This document shows positions 35,951-44,675 of a DNA stretch of 64,000 bases, piece after piece; position 1 is the first letter of the stretch; every line of letters starts with the position of its first letter. Source of the DNA: JAAUTS01 sp034440395 (lineage in GTDB: Bacteria; Verrucomicrobiota; Verrucomicrobiia; Methylacidiphilales; JAAUTS01). Both the position numbers and the translations under genes were made by a program. Location of the stretch: assembly GCA_034440395.1 (NCBI GenBank), contig JAWXBW010000009.1:1-64000 (forward strand), read 5' to 3'. A model generated the notes under the pieces. It was not told where the DNA came from. It made no database searches and saw only the letters and a list, made by a program, of their open reading frames with translations.

Positions 35951-36161
35951 AGCCCTCCCAGCTTGGCCGTTCCCGAGCAATTGTCTCCCGGTATTCCTGC
36001 ATGGTTGCGAAAAACCGGCTATTTGCTTTTTCGTAGCTAACAACAAAACCGAAACGAATCCGATCTTTAAGTGGCCGAGCGATCTGGCGGCGGCACTGAT
36101 CCAACCAATCGGCTTCCTCCCTATCTAAAGCCACTTGGATCAGTTGGTCTATTTTTTCCAT
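35934..36161 (-). CDS. Small protein paired with the nucleotidyltransferase gene
   Basis: The 75-residue charged, helical protein begins MEKIDQLIQVALDREEADWL and includes KDRIRFGFVVSYEKANSRFF. I do not recognise the family. Its stop overlaps the start of the nucleotidyltransferase frame by 17 bases, the geometry of a two-gene module, so it may be the partner or antidote component. That role is inferred from context only. Confidence 0.6.
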   Translation of the reverse strand: MEKIDQLIQVALDREEADWLDQCRRQIARPLKDRIRFGFVVSYEKANSRFFATMQEYRETIARERPSWEGYGKAT

Positions 36162-36500
36162 TGTCCAATAATAACAGAACTAAATGTTATAACCAAACCC
36201 ATTTTTTATCCAGTTACTGCTTATGAACCCTCCTTTGTCATCTCGACGCTCAGGATCCTATGTTAGGAGTTTTGTCCACCTATCGTTTGTCCCTCAGGAG
36301 TTGCAGATAAGCAGACGAAATTCTGAGCGATCATCCAGAGATCGCTAGGGGTCAAGCCAGCATTCATGTTACACTCCGTATTACGGCCACAAAGCTTCAG
36401 CCGTTGTAACACGTTAGCTATATTGCACAGACTTTTTGTTTTTACTTTTACGGCAACTGATTGGACACATCTTTTTCCTAAGTCATCGCCGCTATTCCAC
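36162..36500. other. Intergenic stretch without a recognisable gene
   Basis: These 339 bases hold no convincing gene. A 33-codon minus-strand frame near 36365-36270 (MNAGLTPSDLWMIAQNF) has no visible ribosome site or family match. No insertion-sequence ends or tRNA are seen. Confidence 0.55.
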
Positions 36501-37250
36501 TTAATCCTTCTTATTCCTTTCAGGATGGGACCACCAACTGTTCCAGCCCTTGCCCTCGTATTTTTCTTTTAGAATATCTTCAACCTCTTTCATCGAGCCT
36601 TTCGCATCGACCCATTTTTCAACATCAGGAAAATCTAATTTGCAGTTTTCACACTTTTTACCAGGATAGAAACGGATCGGACACCAGAAGCTTTCCAAGT
36701 TCCGCAACATTTCTCCTCCCAGAGAATAAATTCCCGTCATCCAATCGCAATAGAGACACCATACTAAATCGTGTCCCACCAGCCCCGAAAATTTTTGCCG
36801 AGAAACGTTGACCCACTCCGCTTGTTTGTATGGAGGTAATTTGATCAGCCACACCAACATAGGGTAAGTTGTCCATTGGGAAAAACGGATCAATAGAAAG
36901 GCGGGCAAGGCGGGAACCGTGGCGAGTAGAGCTACGTTATTTGAGACCGGGCCGACAATCCTATTTAAAGTTGCGCCAATTGAGGGGCCACGATGGCCAC
37001 TCCAACGCCAATGGATAAAGCAGAATATCTGCATGGCGACCAGTTGTCCGATCACACAGGCGAGCACTCCGAGCCAACCTATAAAAGTAAGTGCCGCCAC
37101 CCAAGGTATCCAAGTCAGGAGGCTGATGGCTAAGTCCAGACCTGGAGCAAAGGCAATTTTCTCCGTCATCTTCCAAATCAAAATAATGGAAATAATAACG
37201 GCTAATTCCACTATCACAAAAAATCCAGCCTGCATGAGAAAACTGATCAT
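36501..37250 (-). CDS. Unknown membrane protein with a Cys-rich cytoplasmic or periplasmic tail
   Basis: The protein of about 249 residues has four or five hydrophobic segments in its first 150 residues. The soluble tail contains VWCLYCDW, FWCPIRFYPGKKCENCKLDF and many Trp residues. The paired cysteines could bind a metal. I do not recognise the family. The ATG at 37250 is preferred; a TTG at 37271 and an ATG at 37235 are alternatives. It stands alone between the broken nucleotidyltransferase pair and uvrB. Confidence 0.6.
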   Translation of the reverse strand: MISFLMQAGFFVIVELAVIISIILIWKMTEKIAFAPGLDLAISLLTWIPWVAALTFIGWLGVLACVIGQLVAMQIFCFIHWRWSGHRGPSIGATLNRIVGPVSNNVALLATVPALPAFLLIRFSQWTTYPMLVWLIKLPPYKQAEWVNVSRQKFSGLVGHDLVWCLYCDWMTGIYSLGGEMLRNLESFWCPIRFYPGKKCENCKLDFPDVEKWVDAKGSMKEVEDILKEKYEGKGWNSWWSHPERNKKD

Positions 37251-37384
37251 TCCTCTATGAGTGTCAATCAATCTGAAACGGTCAAGCGTTTAAAATGGTG
37301 GGTGTAAGAAAGCTGACGGACTGCTAACCCTAAAAGCTCGTCATGCCTGAATTCTCAATACAGCTCTTGAAAAAAGCACTGTGT

Positions 37385-39421
37385 TTACCCAGATGGTCTA
37401 GTCTTTTTATTTTTACCCTTGCGGTAACTTACCACGTGCTTGCCGCCTTGCTTCATAGAGCCAGTGCCACTTAGACCTTCCAACTCACGTATTTGATCTC
37501 GGAGCAGTGCCGCTTTTTCATACTCTAGTTTTTCCGATGCTACTAACATCTCCTGCTGTAATTCATGGATCGTTACCGCTACATCACCGTCTATTACAAT
37601 AGAGTTTTTAATCCGATCACTCTTAACAATCGTGCTAAGGCTTTCTTGAATTCCTCTCACCACTGACTGCGGACTAATATTATTGGCTTGGTTGTGGGCG
37701 ATTTGTTTTTCACGACGGCTTTTCGTAACATCCATCAACCTTTGCATAGATCCCGTAATTTTATCGGCAAATAAAATCACTTCACCATTGATATGCCGTG
37801 CCGCACGTCCTGCCGTTTGAATCAACGATGTCTCCGAACGGAGAAACCCTTCCTTATCAGCATCTAAAACCGCCACCAGTGAAACCTCTGGCAAATCAAG
37901 ACCCTCACGCAGGAGATTGATCCCAATTAAAATATCAAACGTACCAGCTCGCAGCGATCTCAGTATTTCCACTCTCTCGATAGCATCCACCTCAGAATGA
38001 ATATATTGAACCTTCAATCCTGCTTCGCGTAAGTAATCTGTTAAATCCTCCGCCGTCCTCTTGGTCAATGTCGTCACTAGGACACGTTCCCCACGTTCCA
38101 CTCGCTTAGCGGATTCGGCAATTAATTCATCAATCTGTCCTGCTAAAGGCCGAATGCGAATGATAGGATCAATTAACCCCGTGGGTCGAATCACTTGCTC
38201 CACCACGACACCGCCTGCTTTTTCCACTTCAAATTTAGTCGGTGTAGCTGAGACATAAACCGTTTGATTCATCAACCCACTAAATTCTTCAAAATTAAGC
38301 GGTCGATTATCCATGGCCGAAGGCAGGCGAAAACCGTGCTCTACTAATACAGACTTACGTGAACGGTCTCCGGCATACATTCCACCAACCTGAGGCACGG
38401 TGACGTGGGACTCATCGATAATAGTTAGAAAATCTTTCGGAAAGAAATCGATCAGAGTGTAAGGCCTAGACCCGGGAGGACGTTCACCAAGATGCCTCGA
38501 ATAGTTTTCAATTCCTGAACAAAATCCTATCTCCTCCATCATTTCTAAATCATACGTAGTGCGCATTTTTATGCGTTGCGCTTCGAGCATTTTACCGTGT
38601 TTTTCAAATTCGTGTATACGCTCCTCCATCTCTTGACGAATGCCACCCAAAGCCTTTCTAAGCTTTTCGTGTGGGGTTACAAATTGTTTAGCGGGAAAAA
38701 TAGTCATCAGCTTTTCCTCCGACAACGCTACACCCGTTAGAGGATCAAAGCGGCTGATACGCTCAATCTCGTCTCCAAAAAACTCGAATCGCACGGATTC
38801 ATCCGATTGATTACTAGGAAAAACTTCGATGACATCCCCACGTACTCGGAACTTACCGCGCTCGAAGGCGATGTCATTACGCTGATATTGTAAATCCACT
38901 AAACGCCCAATAAAAAGCTCCCGGCTTATTGTTTCCCCCAATTTCACTGTCAGCAACATGGTGTAAAAATCTTCTGGGTTAGCGAAACCATAGATACAGG
39001 AAACACTAGAAACCACGATGACATCTCGCCGCGTCATGAGCGAACTGCTGGCAGATAATCTTAGTCGTTCGATCTCCTCGTTGATACTGGAATCTTTTTC
39101 AATATATGTGTCGGTACGGGGAATATATGCCTCTGGCTGATAATAATCAAAGTAGCTGACAAAATATTCCACGGCATTTTCTGGGAAAAATAGTTTAAAC
39201 TCACTAAAAAGTTGAGCGGCTAGTGTTTTATTATGTGAGATAACTAAAGTGGGACGGTTTAATTTAGCGATGACGTTAGCCACGGTAAAGGTCTTCCCTG
39301 AGCCAGTAACACCGAGCAAAACTTGGTGCGACTTTCCTGAAAGACAAGCTTCGGTTAAAGCTGCGATTGCGGCAGGTTGGTCACCCATGGGGTCATAAGG
39401 AGAGTGAAGTTTAAAATCCAT
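37385..39421 (-). CDS. uvrB: UvrABC system protein B (excinuclease subunit B)
   Basis: UvrB verifies DNA damage in nucleotide excision repair. The 678-residue protein has Walker A GVTGSGKTFTVAN, the beta-hairpin region YFDYYQPEAYIPRTDTYIEK, helicase motifs IIDESHVTVPQ and QTAGRAARHINGEVILFADK. The C-terminal UVR motif, IHELQQEMLVASEKLEYEKA, binds UvrC. Length and motif order are standard. Confidence 0.97.
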   Translation of the reverse strand: MDFKLHSPYDPMGDQPAAIAALTEACLSGKSHQVLLGVTGSGKTFTVANVIAKLNRPTLVISHNKTLAAQLFSEFKLFFPENAVEYFVSYFDYYQPEAYIPRTDTYIEKDSSINEEIERLRLSASSSLMTRRDVIVVSSVSCIYGFANPEDFYTMLLTVKLGETISRELFIGRLVDLQYQRNDIAFERGKFRVRGDVIEVFPSNQSDESVRFEFFGDEIERISRFDPLTGVALSEEKLMTIFPAKQFVTPHEKLRKALGGIRQEMEERIHEFEKHGKMLEAQRIKMRTTYDLEMMEEIGFCSGIENYSRHLGERPPGSRPYTLIDFFPKDFLTIIDESHVTVPQVGGMYAGDRSRKSVLVEHGFRLPSAMDNRPLNFEEFSGLMNQTVYVSATPTKFEVEKAGGVVVEQVIRPTGLIDPIIRIRPLAGQIDELIAESAKRVERGERVLVTTLTKRTAEDLTDYLREAGLKVQYIHSEVDAIERVEILRSLRAGTFDILIGINLLREGLDLPEVSLVAVLDADKEGFLRSETSLIQTAGRAARHINGEVILFADKITGSMQRLMDVTKSRREKQIAHNQANNISPQSVVRGIQESLSTIVKSDRIKNSIVIDGDVAVTIHELQQEMLVASEKLEYEKAALLRDQIRELEGLSGTGSMKQGGKHVVSYRKGKNKKTRPSG

Positions 39422-39509
39422 TGATAATAAAGCATGGACGTTATCTGCAGAAAAACAAACTTGCCCTACAAGCAGGTTAAATAAATCTAAAGAACTTCTA
39501 TTTTCCTAG

Positions 39510-39538
39510 TTGACAGAACGTGGTTTTGATACGACATT
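39510..39538 (+). promoter_or_regulatory. Candidate promoter upstream of tRNA-Lys
   Basis: A consensus TTGACA (39510-39515) is followed after 17 bases by GACATT (39533-39538), 27 bases before the tRNA. The weak -10 makes this tentative; TTGATA at 39526 is another possible -35. Confidence 0.35.
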
Positions 39539-39565
39539 CTACCCCTGTTTTGAGTAAACATTACC

Positions 39566-39637
39566 GGGTTGATAGCTCAACGGTAGAGCAGTACCCTTTT
39601 AAGGTATTGGTTCTGGGTTCAAATCCCAGTCAACCCA
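39566..39637 (+). tRNA. tRNA-Lys (anticodon TTT)
   Basis: The acceptor GGGTTGA pairs with TCAACCC and the discriminator is A. The anticodon arm is TACC-CTTTTAA-GGTA with anticodon TTT. The T arm is CTGGGTTCAAATCCCAG. CCA is not encoded. Confidence 0.95.
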
Positions 39638-39793
39638 CTTTTACTTATGCGGCTTGGAAGGCCTGAGGTCAAAGCATCACAATCTTTGCCTTCTTTTACC
39701 CTCGTCAATTCACCCATGTCATTCTTTGCCTTATACCCTACAAAGACGGCTTAGGAGGCATCATGGACGCTTCATTTTCGAAATCGGAAAACC

Positions 39794-39823
39794 TTGACCA
39801 AGGACTGGTAACTGGACTAGTAT
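39794..39823 (+). promoter_or_regulatory. Candidate promoter of the PIN toxin-antitoxin pair
   Basis: TTGACC (39794-39799) and TAGTAT (39818-39823) are 18 bases apart. The antitoxin ATG lies 64 bases downstream, leaving room for an operator. Confidence 0.45.
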
Positions 39824-39835
39824 AAAAAATATAGC

Positions 39836-39849
39836 AAGGCTGAAGCCTT
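39836..39849. promoter_or_regulatory. Palindrome in the toxin-antitoxin leader, possible operator
   Basis: AAGGCT-GA-AGCCTT is a perfect inverted repeat of 6+6 bases, just after the candidate -10 and before the antitoxin ATG. This is where autoregulated toxin-antitoxin operators usually sit. It could also form an RNA hairpin, since TTTATT follows. Confidence 0.4.
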
Positions 39850-39887
39850 TATTCTGCTACGCTGATATTACTAAACGAAAAGCTGTT

Positions 39888-40070
39888 ATGACCAAAACTC
39901 ACACAGTCCAAAAGGAATACCCAAAACCAACCGCGGGTTCAAAGATTGCCTATGACGCTCGCCATAAGTGCAATGGCCTGAGCGATTCAAAGAGATCTGA
40001 ATTATTCAATAAGGGAATGGCTTTGATCTATGGCGCAAACAGTAAGCAAGCGGCTCGCACTGGACACTAA
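39888..40070 (+). CDS. Putative antitoxin of a PIN-domain module
   Basis: The 60-residue basic protein begins MTKTHTVQKEYPKPTAGSKI and ends NKGMALIYGANSKQAARTGH. I see no clear named antitoxin fold. Its 3' end overlaps the PIN gene by 41 bases in a different frame, and a promoter and palindrome precede it. Size, order and overlap fit a type II antitoxin. The function is inferred from context. Confidence 0.6.
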   Translation: MTKTHTVQKEYPKPTAGSKIAYDARHKCNGLSDSKRSELFNKGMALIYGANSKQAARTGH

Positions 40071-40542
40071 TCTTCCGCTTGATCTTGCGGATGGCCTCCC
40101 TGTTGCCCATGACTTCCTAGAAGTCTGCTCAGAGCGTAAATACTCTTTGTGGCTCCCCCCTACTGCCGTTCAGGAATTGGCTTTACTGGCAGAAAATAAA
40201 ACAGATCTAAAAAAGAAGGAGCTCTCACTTAAAGCCCTTTCAAACCTCCTTGCATGGAAAATTCAGCCATTCGATCTTGAGCCAGTTCAACATGGCTATG
40301 CTGAAAGATTTTCCCGTCTCCTGCGTGACCGCTTGCTACTTCCCGAGCGTGAGGTTAACGACGGCTTGATTCTGGCCGAAACATCTTTGAAGGGATTGCC
40401 TATGTTGGTCACATCAGATTCCCACATCATGGACATTGACCCTGCACAACTCTCCATAGCGTTTGCGGATAGAGGTCTCCATCCGGTGAATCCCATGCAT
40501 CCAAGACCTTTCCTTAATGCTCTGAGGGGAACAGCTAAATAA
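40030..40542 (+). CDS. PIN-domain protein, probable VapC-like RNase toxin
   Basis: The 170-residue protein has the acidic residues expected of a PIN nuclease: Asp12 (LALDTNLPLD), Glu49 (AVQELALL), Asp111 (REVNDGLILAETSL) and Asp130 (LVTSDSHIMDID). VapC-type toxins cleave tRNA or rRNA. It overlaps the small upstream gene. The start at 40030 is the first ATG in frame but has no strong ribosome site. It sits 390 bases after tRNA-Lys. Confidence 0.78.
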   Translation: MAQTVSKRLALDTNLPLDLADGLPVAHDFLEVCSERKYSLWLPPTAVQELALLAENKTDLKKKELSLKALSNLLAWKIQPFDLEPVQHGYAERFSRLLRDRLLLPEREVNDGLILAETSLKGLPMLVTSDSHIMDIDPAQLSIAFADRGLHPVNPMHPRPFLNALRGTAK

Positions 40543-40556
40543 GCTTTGCGCTCAAC

Positions 40557-40772
40557 TCACCCCTCCGAAACGCCGTCAATAATGTCCCAAGGTATAGCCC
40601 AGCTGTTTTCACCTTGGGCGTGATTCAAAGTCGATCCTAGGGCATTCTGAGACAGCCTTCTAGCGAGCATGCCCACCTGTGCAAAGGCATCCTCTAGAAT
40701 TTGAGGCATCGGCTGGCAAAGGCTCGTGACCTTTTTCAATTCTCGGGCTTCGATCTTGCGGCGGTGGCGCAT
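40557..40772 (-). CDS. Small hypothetical protein, doubtful
   Basis: This is a 71-codon frame starting MRHRRKIEARELKKVTSLCQ and ending SWAIPWDIIDGVSEG. It converges on the PIN gene with 14 bases between stops. No family is recognised and no ribosome site is clear. It may be a fragment of a lost gene. Confidence 0.3.
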   Translation of the reverse strand: MRHRRKIEARELKKVTSLCQPMPQILEDAFAQVGMLARRLSQNALGSTLNHAQGENSWAIPWDIIDGVSEG

Positions 40773-40987
40773 AAATATTTATGCCGGTTCGGCAAGCACT
40801 TTCCCACCTTGCCAAACAAGAGGACTGCACGCGTATGTGAAACCTAGTGTGGAGAATTCCTTTTAGTTGCCGGATTGGCGACCCAGCTAGGACGAAGCTC
40901 CTGAGAATTGTCCAAGGTATTTGTAGTTATTTTAAAAAAATCTACTTTTGTCATCAATTCGCCACATCAAGGATTCATCATTTTTTT

Positions 40988-41284
40988 ATGGAAAAGACTT
41001 TTGTTTTATTTGCTTTGATTCTCGCTCTCTCACCTTTACTCCTAACTGCTGACGTAGGTGAGGGCACAGCGACTAGCACTTTTCGCGGTATTATCACAGC
41101 TGTAGAAACGGAACGGGATTCCTTTACTGTTGAAAGTGCGGACAAACAAGTGAAGATGTTTGCCGTCACCCCCGAACGTAAAGGTTCTCTCGAAGTCGGA
41201 ACAGAAGTGACCGTAGGTTACACCGAGAACCAACAGTGGCCTTTACAGCCGACGTCCATTTCAGGCGGTTCTTCCTCCAGATAA
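40988..41284 (+). CDS. Small secreted protein of unknown function
   Basis: The 98-residue protein has a signal peptide (MEKTFVLFALILALSPLLLT, cleavage near TADV). A small beta-rich domain follows: FRGIITAVETERDSFTVESA, VGTEVTVGYTE. This resembles small periplasmic domains of the DUF5666 kind. The ATG at 40988 is chosen because it places the signal peptide at the very N-terminus; the open frame extends to 40847 but without a plausible start context. Confidence 0.6.
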   Translation: MEKTFVLFALILALSPLLLTADVGEGTATSTFRGIITAVETERDSFTVESADKQVKMFAVTPERKGSLEVGTEVTVGYTENQQWPLQPTSISGGSSSR

Positions 41285-41326
41285 GTTTTGTCTCAGTAGT
41301 GGGTGCTGCGCTTTGAACTTTTTGAC

Positions 41327-42067
41327 TCACACAAAGTCTAAATTCGTCTGCACATGTTCTACAAAAATCCCTGCCTCTGCCACCTCCTGGGCAAAGCGTC
41401 GTAAGGCTTCTTTCTGAAAACCTCCCAAGTCATACCGAATCCACTGCTCTAAATACACCAACTCCTCCGCGTTTTTAGCTAGGCTTTTACGGTCATTGAG
41501 CCCCTTCATCGATAGACATCGAAAATGTTCCAATTCCTCTAAACTTAAATCTGATAAAGGCTGCACTGCCCACACGGCAAAAACAAAAGGTAAGCCAGTA
41601 AACGAACGCCACGCTGCACCTAAATCTGTAAGCTGCTTTTTCGGGAATTGCTGACGAAAATGTAAGGCTCTGTCACCAATGAGTAGTTGTGCATCAGCTT
41701 CCAACCCATCTTGCACCAGTGTAGGCTCAAGCTTCCAGTGCTTGCGTAACAGAATACGTAATAAGGTTACTGATGTTAACGAGGCCGCATCCACAGCTAT
41801 AGATTGGATCTCTGATAGTGGCTTTTCATGCACTAAGATCACACTGTAAACGGGTCCTTGGCAGCCGATAGCTACCTGGTCTAAGATAAGCACATCAGGC
41901 TCTAAGAAGCATTCCACGACGGGGATCAAGGCCAGATCAAAATCACCTCGACGAAAGGCTTGAGCCAATGGGGCAGGCTCAAGGAGCGTTATGTTGCCCC
42001 GCACATGGCGAACAAGTGGCTTAGCATTAAGATAAGGAACTGAGCCAATTCGTAAGATACGCTCCAT
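41327..42067 (-). CDS. mqnA: Chorismate dehydratase MqnA
   Basis: MqnA opens the futalosine route to menaquinone by converting chorismate to 3-enolpyruvylbenzoate. The 246-residue protein begins RIGSVPYLNAKPLVRH, the family hallmark. It continues with a periplasmic-binding-like fold (DLALIPVVECF, SIAVDAASLTSVTLLRIL, LIGDRAL, FVFAVWAV). It follows mqnE by 11 bases, which settles the assignment. Confidence 0.94.
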   Translation of the reverse strand: MERILRIGSVPYLNAKPLVRHVRGNITLLEPAPLAQAFRRGDFDLALIPVVECFLEPDVLILDQVAIGCQGPVYSVILVHEKPLSEIQSIAVDAASLTSVTLLRILLRKHWKLEPTLVQDGLEADAQLLIGDRALHFRQQFPKKQLTDLGAAWRSFTGLPFVFAVWAVQPLSDLSLEELEHFRCLSMKGLNDRKSLAKNAEELVYLEQWIRYDLGGFQKEALRRFAQEVAEAGIFVEHVQTNLDFV

Positions 42068-42078
42068 ACAGTATACGC

Positions 42079-43176
42079 TTAACTAACTGGAGCGAGCTCA
42101 GGCCTGTAATCCTGATAAAAAGTATTGCGCTGCACCGCCACACGGCCTGCCTCACGAATGGCTTTTTCTAACTGTTGCCGTGTCATAGCGGTAGGCGTCG
42201 TGGCACCTGCCATGTGGAAAATCTTTTCCTCCGCTATCGTGCCATGTAAATCATCCACCCCGTAGCTTAAAGCTATCTGGGCTACAGCAAGACCCATGCT
42301 GATCCAATAAGCAGTCAGGTGATCGAAGTTATCCAAAAAAATTCGACAAAGTGCTAACATGCGCAATTCCTCTACCGCACCGATTCGTCGTAGGTGCGAA
42401 AGCTGATTATTCTCTGGCTCAAAAGCATAAGGAACTAGTGCCGTGAATCCACCAGTTTCATCCTGTAGCTCACGTAAACGTCTCAGATGATCTATGCGCT
42501 GTTCGATTGTTTCCACATGCCCGTACAGCATGGTGCAGGTGCTACGTTCACCCATTTCATGCCAGATGCGGTGAACCTCTAACCACTCAGACGCCGATTC
42601 CTTACCACGACAAATTTGATCTCGCACCTCGGGATCAAAAATTTCTGCCCCACCTCCCGTCAACGCACTTAAGCCACTCGCACGTAATTCTTCTAATGTT
42701 TCACGGATCGATGCCTTACGTATGCGCTCGGCTAAGTGACGGATCTCGATGGCCGTAAATGCTTTAATCTTAAGCGATGCGTCCACGGCCTTTAAGCGTG
42801 AAATCATTTCAGTGTAGAATGAAAATGGTAAGGTCGGGTGTAAGCCCCCCACAATGTGAATTTCCGTAATGCCTTCCGCAATGGATTGATGCGCTGCCTC
42901 CACCATTTCATCAACGGAAAACTGAAAAGCATCTGGGTCTCTTTTCTTGCGAGCGAAGGAACAAAACTGACAATTAAGGATGCAAATGTTGGAGTAATTT
43001 AAATAACGATTGATTACGTAAGTGGCACGGTTCCCGTTCTTACGCTCACGCACTAAGTTCGCTAAAGCACCCAGCTCATGCAAAGAAGCATGACGATACA
43101 AGCAGAGTGCCTCCTCCGTGGAGATGCGTTGTTCTGACTCTACTTTATTGTGGATGAGCTGAAGAGATGCGTTCAT
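42079..43176 (-). CDS. mqnE: Aminodeoxyfutalosine synthase MqnE (radical SAM)
   Basis: MqnE joins the MqnA product to S-adenosylmethionine, giving aminodeoxyfutalosine. The 365-residue protein has the radical SAM motif CILNCQFC (Cys-x3-Cys-x2-Cys) preceded by INRYLNYSNI. Later segments are EIHIVGGLHPTLPF, GGGAEIF, CTMLYGHVET and DDLHGTIAEEKIFHMAGA. It overlaps the mqnP stop as TAATG. The MqnC-like cyclase, MqnB and MqnD are not in the window. Confidence 0.93.
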   Translation of the reverse strand: MNASLQLIHNKVESEQRISTEEALCLYRHASLHELGALANLVRERKNGNRATYVINRYLNYSNICILNCQFCSFARKKRDPDAFQFSVDEMVEAAHQSIAEGITEIHIVGGLHPTLPFSFYTEMISRLKAVDASLKIKAFTAIEIRHLAERIRKASIRETLEELRASGLSALTGGGAEIFDPEVRDQICRGKESASEWLEVHRIWHEMGERSTCTMLYGHVETIEQRIDHLRRLRELQDETGGFTALVPYAFEPENNQLSHLRRIGAVEELRMLALCRIFLDNFDHLTAYWISMGLAVAQIALSYGVDDLHGTIAEEKIFHMAGATTPTAMTRQQLEKAIREAGRVAVQRNTFYQDYRPELAPVS

Positions 43177-44045
43177 TACCTAAGGAAAACATCTAAGCAT
43201 ACACCGATAAGGAGCACAACGCTAACGAAGGCATTCACGTGAAAGAAGGCCTTATTCAAGAGGTTAGGATTTCTACTAGTTGATAAGAGTTGTTCATAAA
43301 CTAAGCCCGCACATACCAGCAACCATGCCACGGTAAAGAACCAGCCTCCTCCGAATTGCCACCCGAAAACACCAAAAACGACAACTGAACAAATATGACA
43401 CCATTGAGAAATCTTGAGTGCTACCTCGACCCCAAATCTTGCGGGAATACTGTTCAGCCCCGCAGCTTGATCAAAATCAATGTCCATCGTAGCGTAAATA
43501 ATATCAAAACCAGCTACCCACAAGAGCACGGCCAAAGATAACAAGTAAGGCACGACGCTCCAGAGCTCACCCGTCACTGCCACCCACGCTCCCATGGGCG
43601 CCGCACTCAAGGCCAAGCCCAGAAATAAATGCGAGTATGCGGTGAATCGTTTCGTAATCGAATAAAACGTGATCAAAGCCACCGCTACTGGACCCAGCAC
43701 AACGCAAAGCATATTAAGCTGTAAAGTGCCGTAGGTAAAGAGGAGCAATGCAGCGACTGCTAGGGCTTGGGCACCAAACTTATCCATCAGACGATGCCGA
43801 TTTTCAGTGCGTGGATTTTCTTGATCAAGGTTCCAATCCACTAAACGATTAAAGCACATAGCCAGCGTGCGTGCTGCTACCATGCAGACCAAAATCCAGA
43901 ACACCGTCCCTATTGCTGGTAAACCCTTGGCTGCGACCACCATACTGATGAAGGCAAAAGGCAGGGCAAAAATCGTGTGTGAAAACTTAACGAATTCAAA
44001 GCCGTCACGAACTCTTTGCCCAAGTGTTAAAGCGAATGATGTCAC
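43176..44045 (-). CDS. mqnP: UbiA-family prenyltransferase (MqnP)
   Basis: The 289-residue membrane protein has about eight hydrophobic segments. The first Asp-rich motif is NRLVDWNLDQENPRTENR and the second lies around YATMDIDFDQ. It attaches the polyprenyl tail to the naphthoate head group. Its place directly before mqnE supports menaquinone rather than ubiquinone. It starts 40 bases after the ubiX-like gene. Confidence 0.9.
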   Translation of the reverse strand: MTSFALTLGQRVRDGFEFVKFSHTIFALPFAFISMVVAAKGLPAIGTVFWILVCMVAARTLAMCFNRLVDWNLDQENPRTENRHRLMDKFGAQALAVAALLLFTYGTLQLNMLCVVLGPVAVALITFYSITKRFTAYSHLFLGLALSAAPMGAWVAVTGELWSVVPYLLSLAVLLWVAGFDIIYATMDIDFDQAAGLNSIPARFGVEVALKISQWCHICSVVVFGVFGWQFGGGWFFTVAWLLVCAGLVYEQLLSTSRNPNLLNKAFFHVNAFVSVVLLIGVCLDVFLR

Positions 44046-44085
44046 AAGAATAAACGAGTTAGCGGAAGTTCACGCAGACATGGTT

Positions 44086-44658
44086 TCAAGAAGAAGATGA
44101 CTCAGTTATGTGATCCTGCTTCCAACGTTTGACTAATTCATGCTCAACTTGAAGATGGTCTAACACACGGGCTACCACGGTGTCAGCCACATCTTGCACC
44201 GTCTGTGGGCGCCCATAAAATGAGGGAATGGCAGGGATCACGGTAGCCCCTGCTTCCATTAACGTTACGATGTTGCGAGCCTGAATTAAATTCCAAGGAG
44301 TCTCCCGCGGCACTACGATGAACTTGCGTTTTTCCTTTAAAAACACATCTGCAGCTCGCGTGATAGTGCTATCCGAGTATCCATGGGCGATCCGACCTAC
44401 TGTACCCATCGAGCAAGGCATCAGCACCAGTGCATCAAATTTTGCGGAACCACTGACGAAAGGTACTTGCATACTAGTATCTTGATACGTTTTAAAGCGT
44501 AGAGGCAACCGCAGGCCGTCTAGTTCACACGTAGCTACTTCTTGAGCATGGGAGCTAAGTACGATATGCAAATCGTGTTCCGTAGGTTCGAGGCAATCGA
44601 TCAGCCTTTGAGCATAGATTGAGCCGCTAGCTCCAGTGATGGCCAAGACGAATTTCAT
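44086..44658 (-). CDS. ubiX: UbiX-family flavin prenyltransferase
   Basis: The 190-residue protein begins MKFVLAITGASGSIYAQRLI. It also has LVLMPCSMGTVGRIAHGYSD and FIVVPRETPWNLIQARNI, typical of UbiX/Pad1. It makes prenylated FMN, the cofactor of UbiD decarboxylases, and a UbiD gene lies two genes away. Together they probably supply the decarboxylation step of the futalosine-pathway late branch. Confidence 0.93.
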   Translation of the reverse strand: MKFVLAITGASGSIYAQRLIDCLEPTEHDLHIVLSSHAQEVATCELDGLRLPLRFKTYQDTSMQVPFVSGSAKFDALVLMPCSMGTVGRIAHGYSDSTITRAADVFLKEKRKFIVVPRETPWNLIQARNIVTLMEAGATVIPAIPSFYGRPQTVQDVADTVVARVLDHLQVEHELVKRWKQDHITESSSS

Positions 44659-44675
44659 ATCTGCTCAGGCAACAT

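Noticed and set aside
36366..36430. attC-like integron site near the accessory stretch
   Set aside because: GTTAGC and TAAC motifs are present but do not match the paired consensus or spacing.
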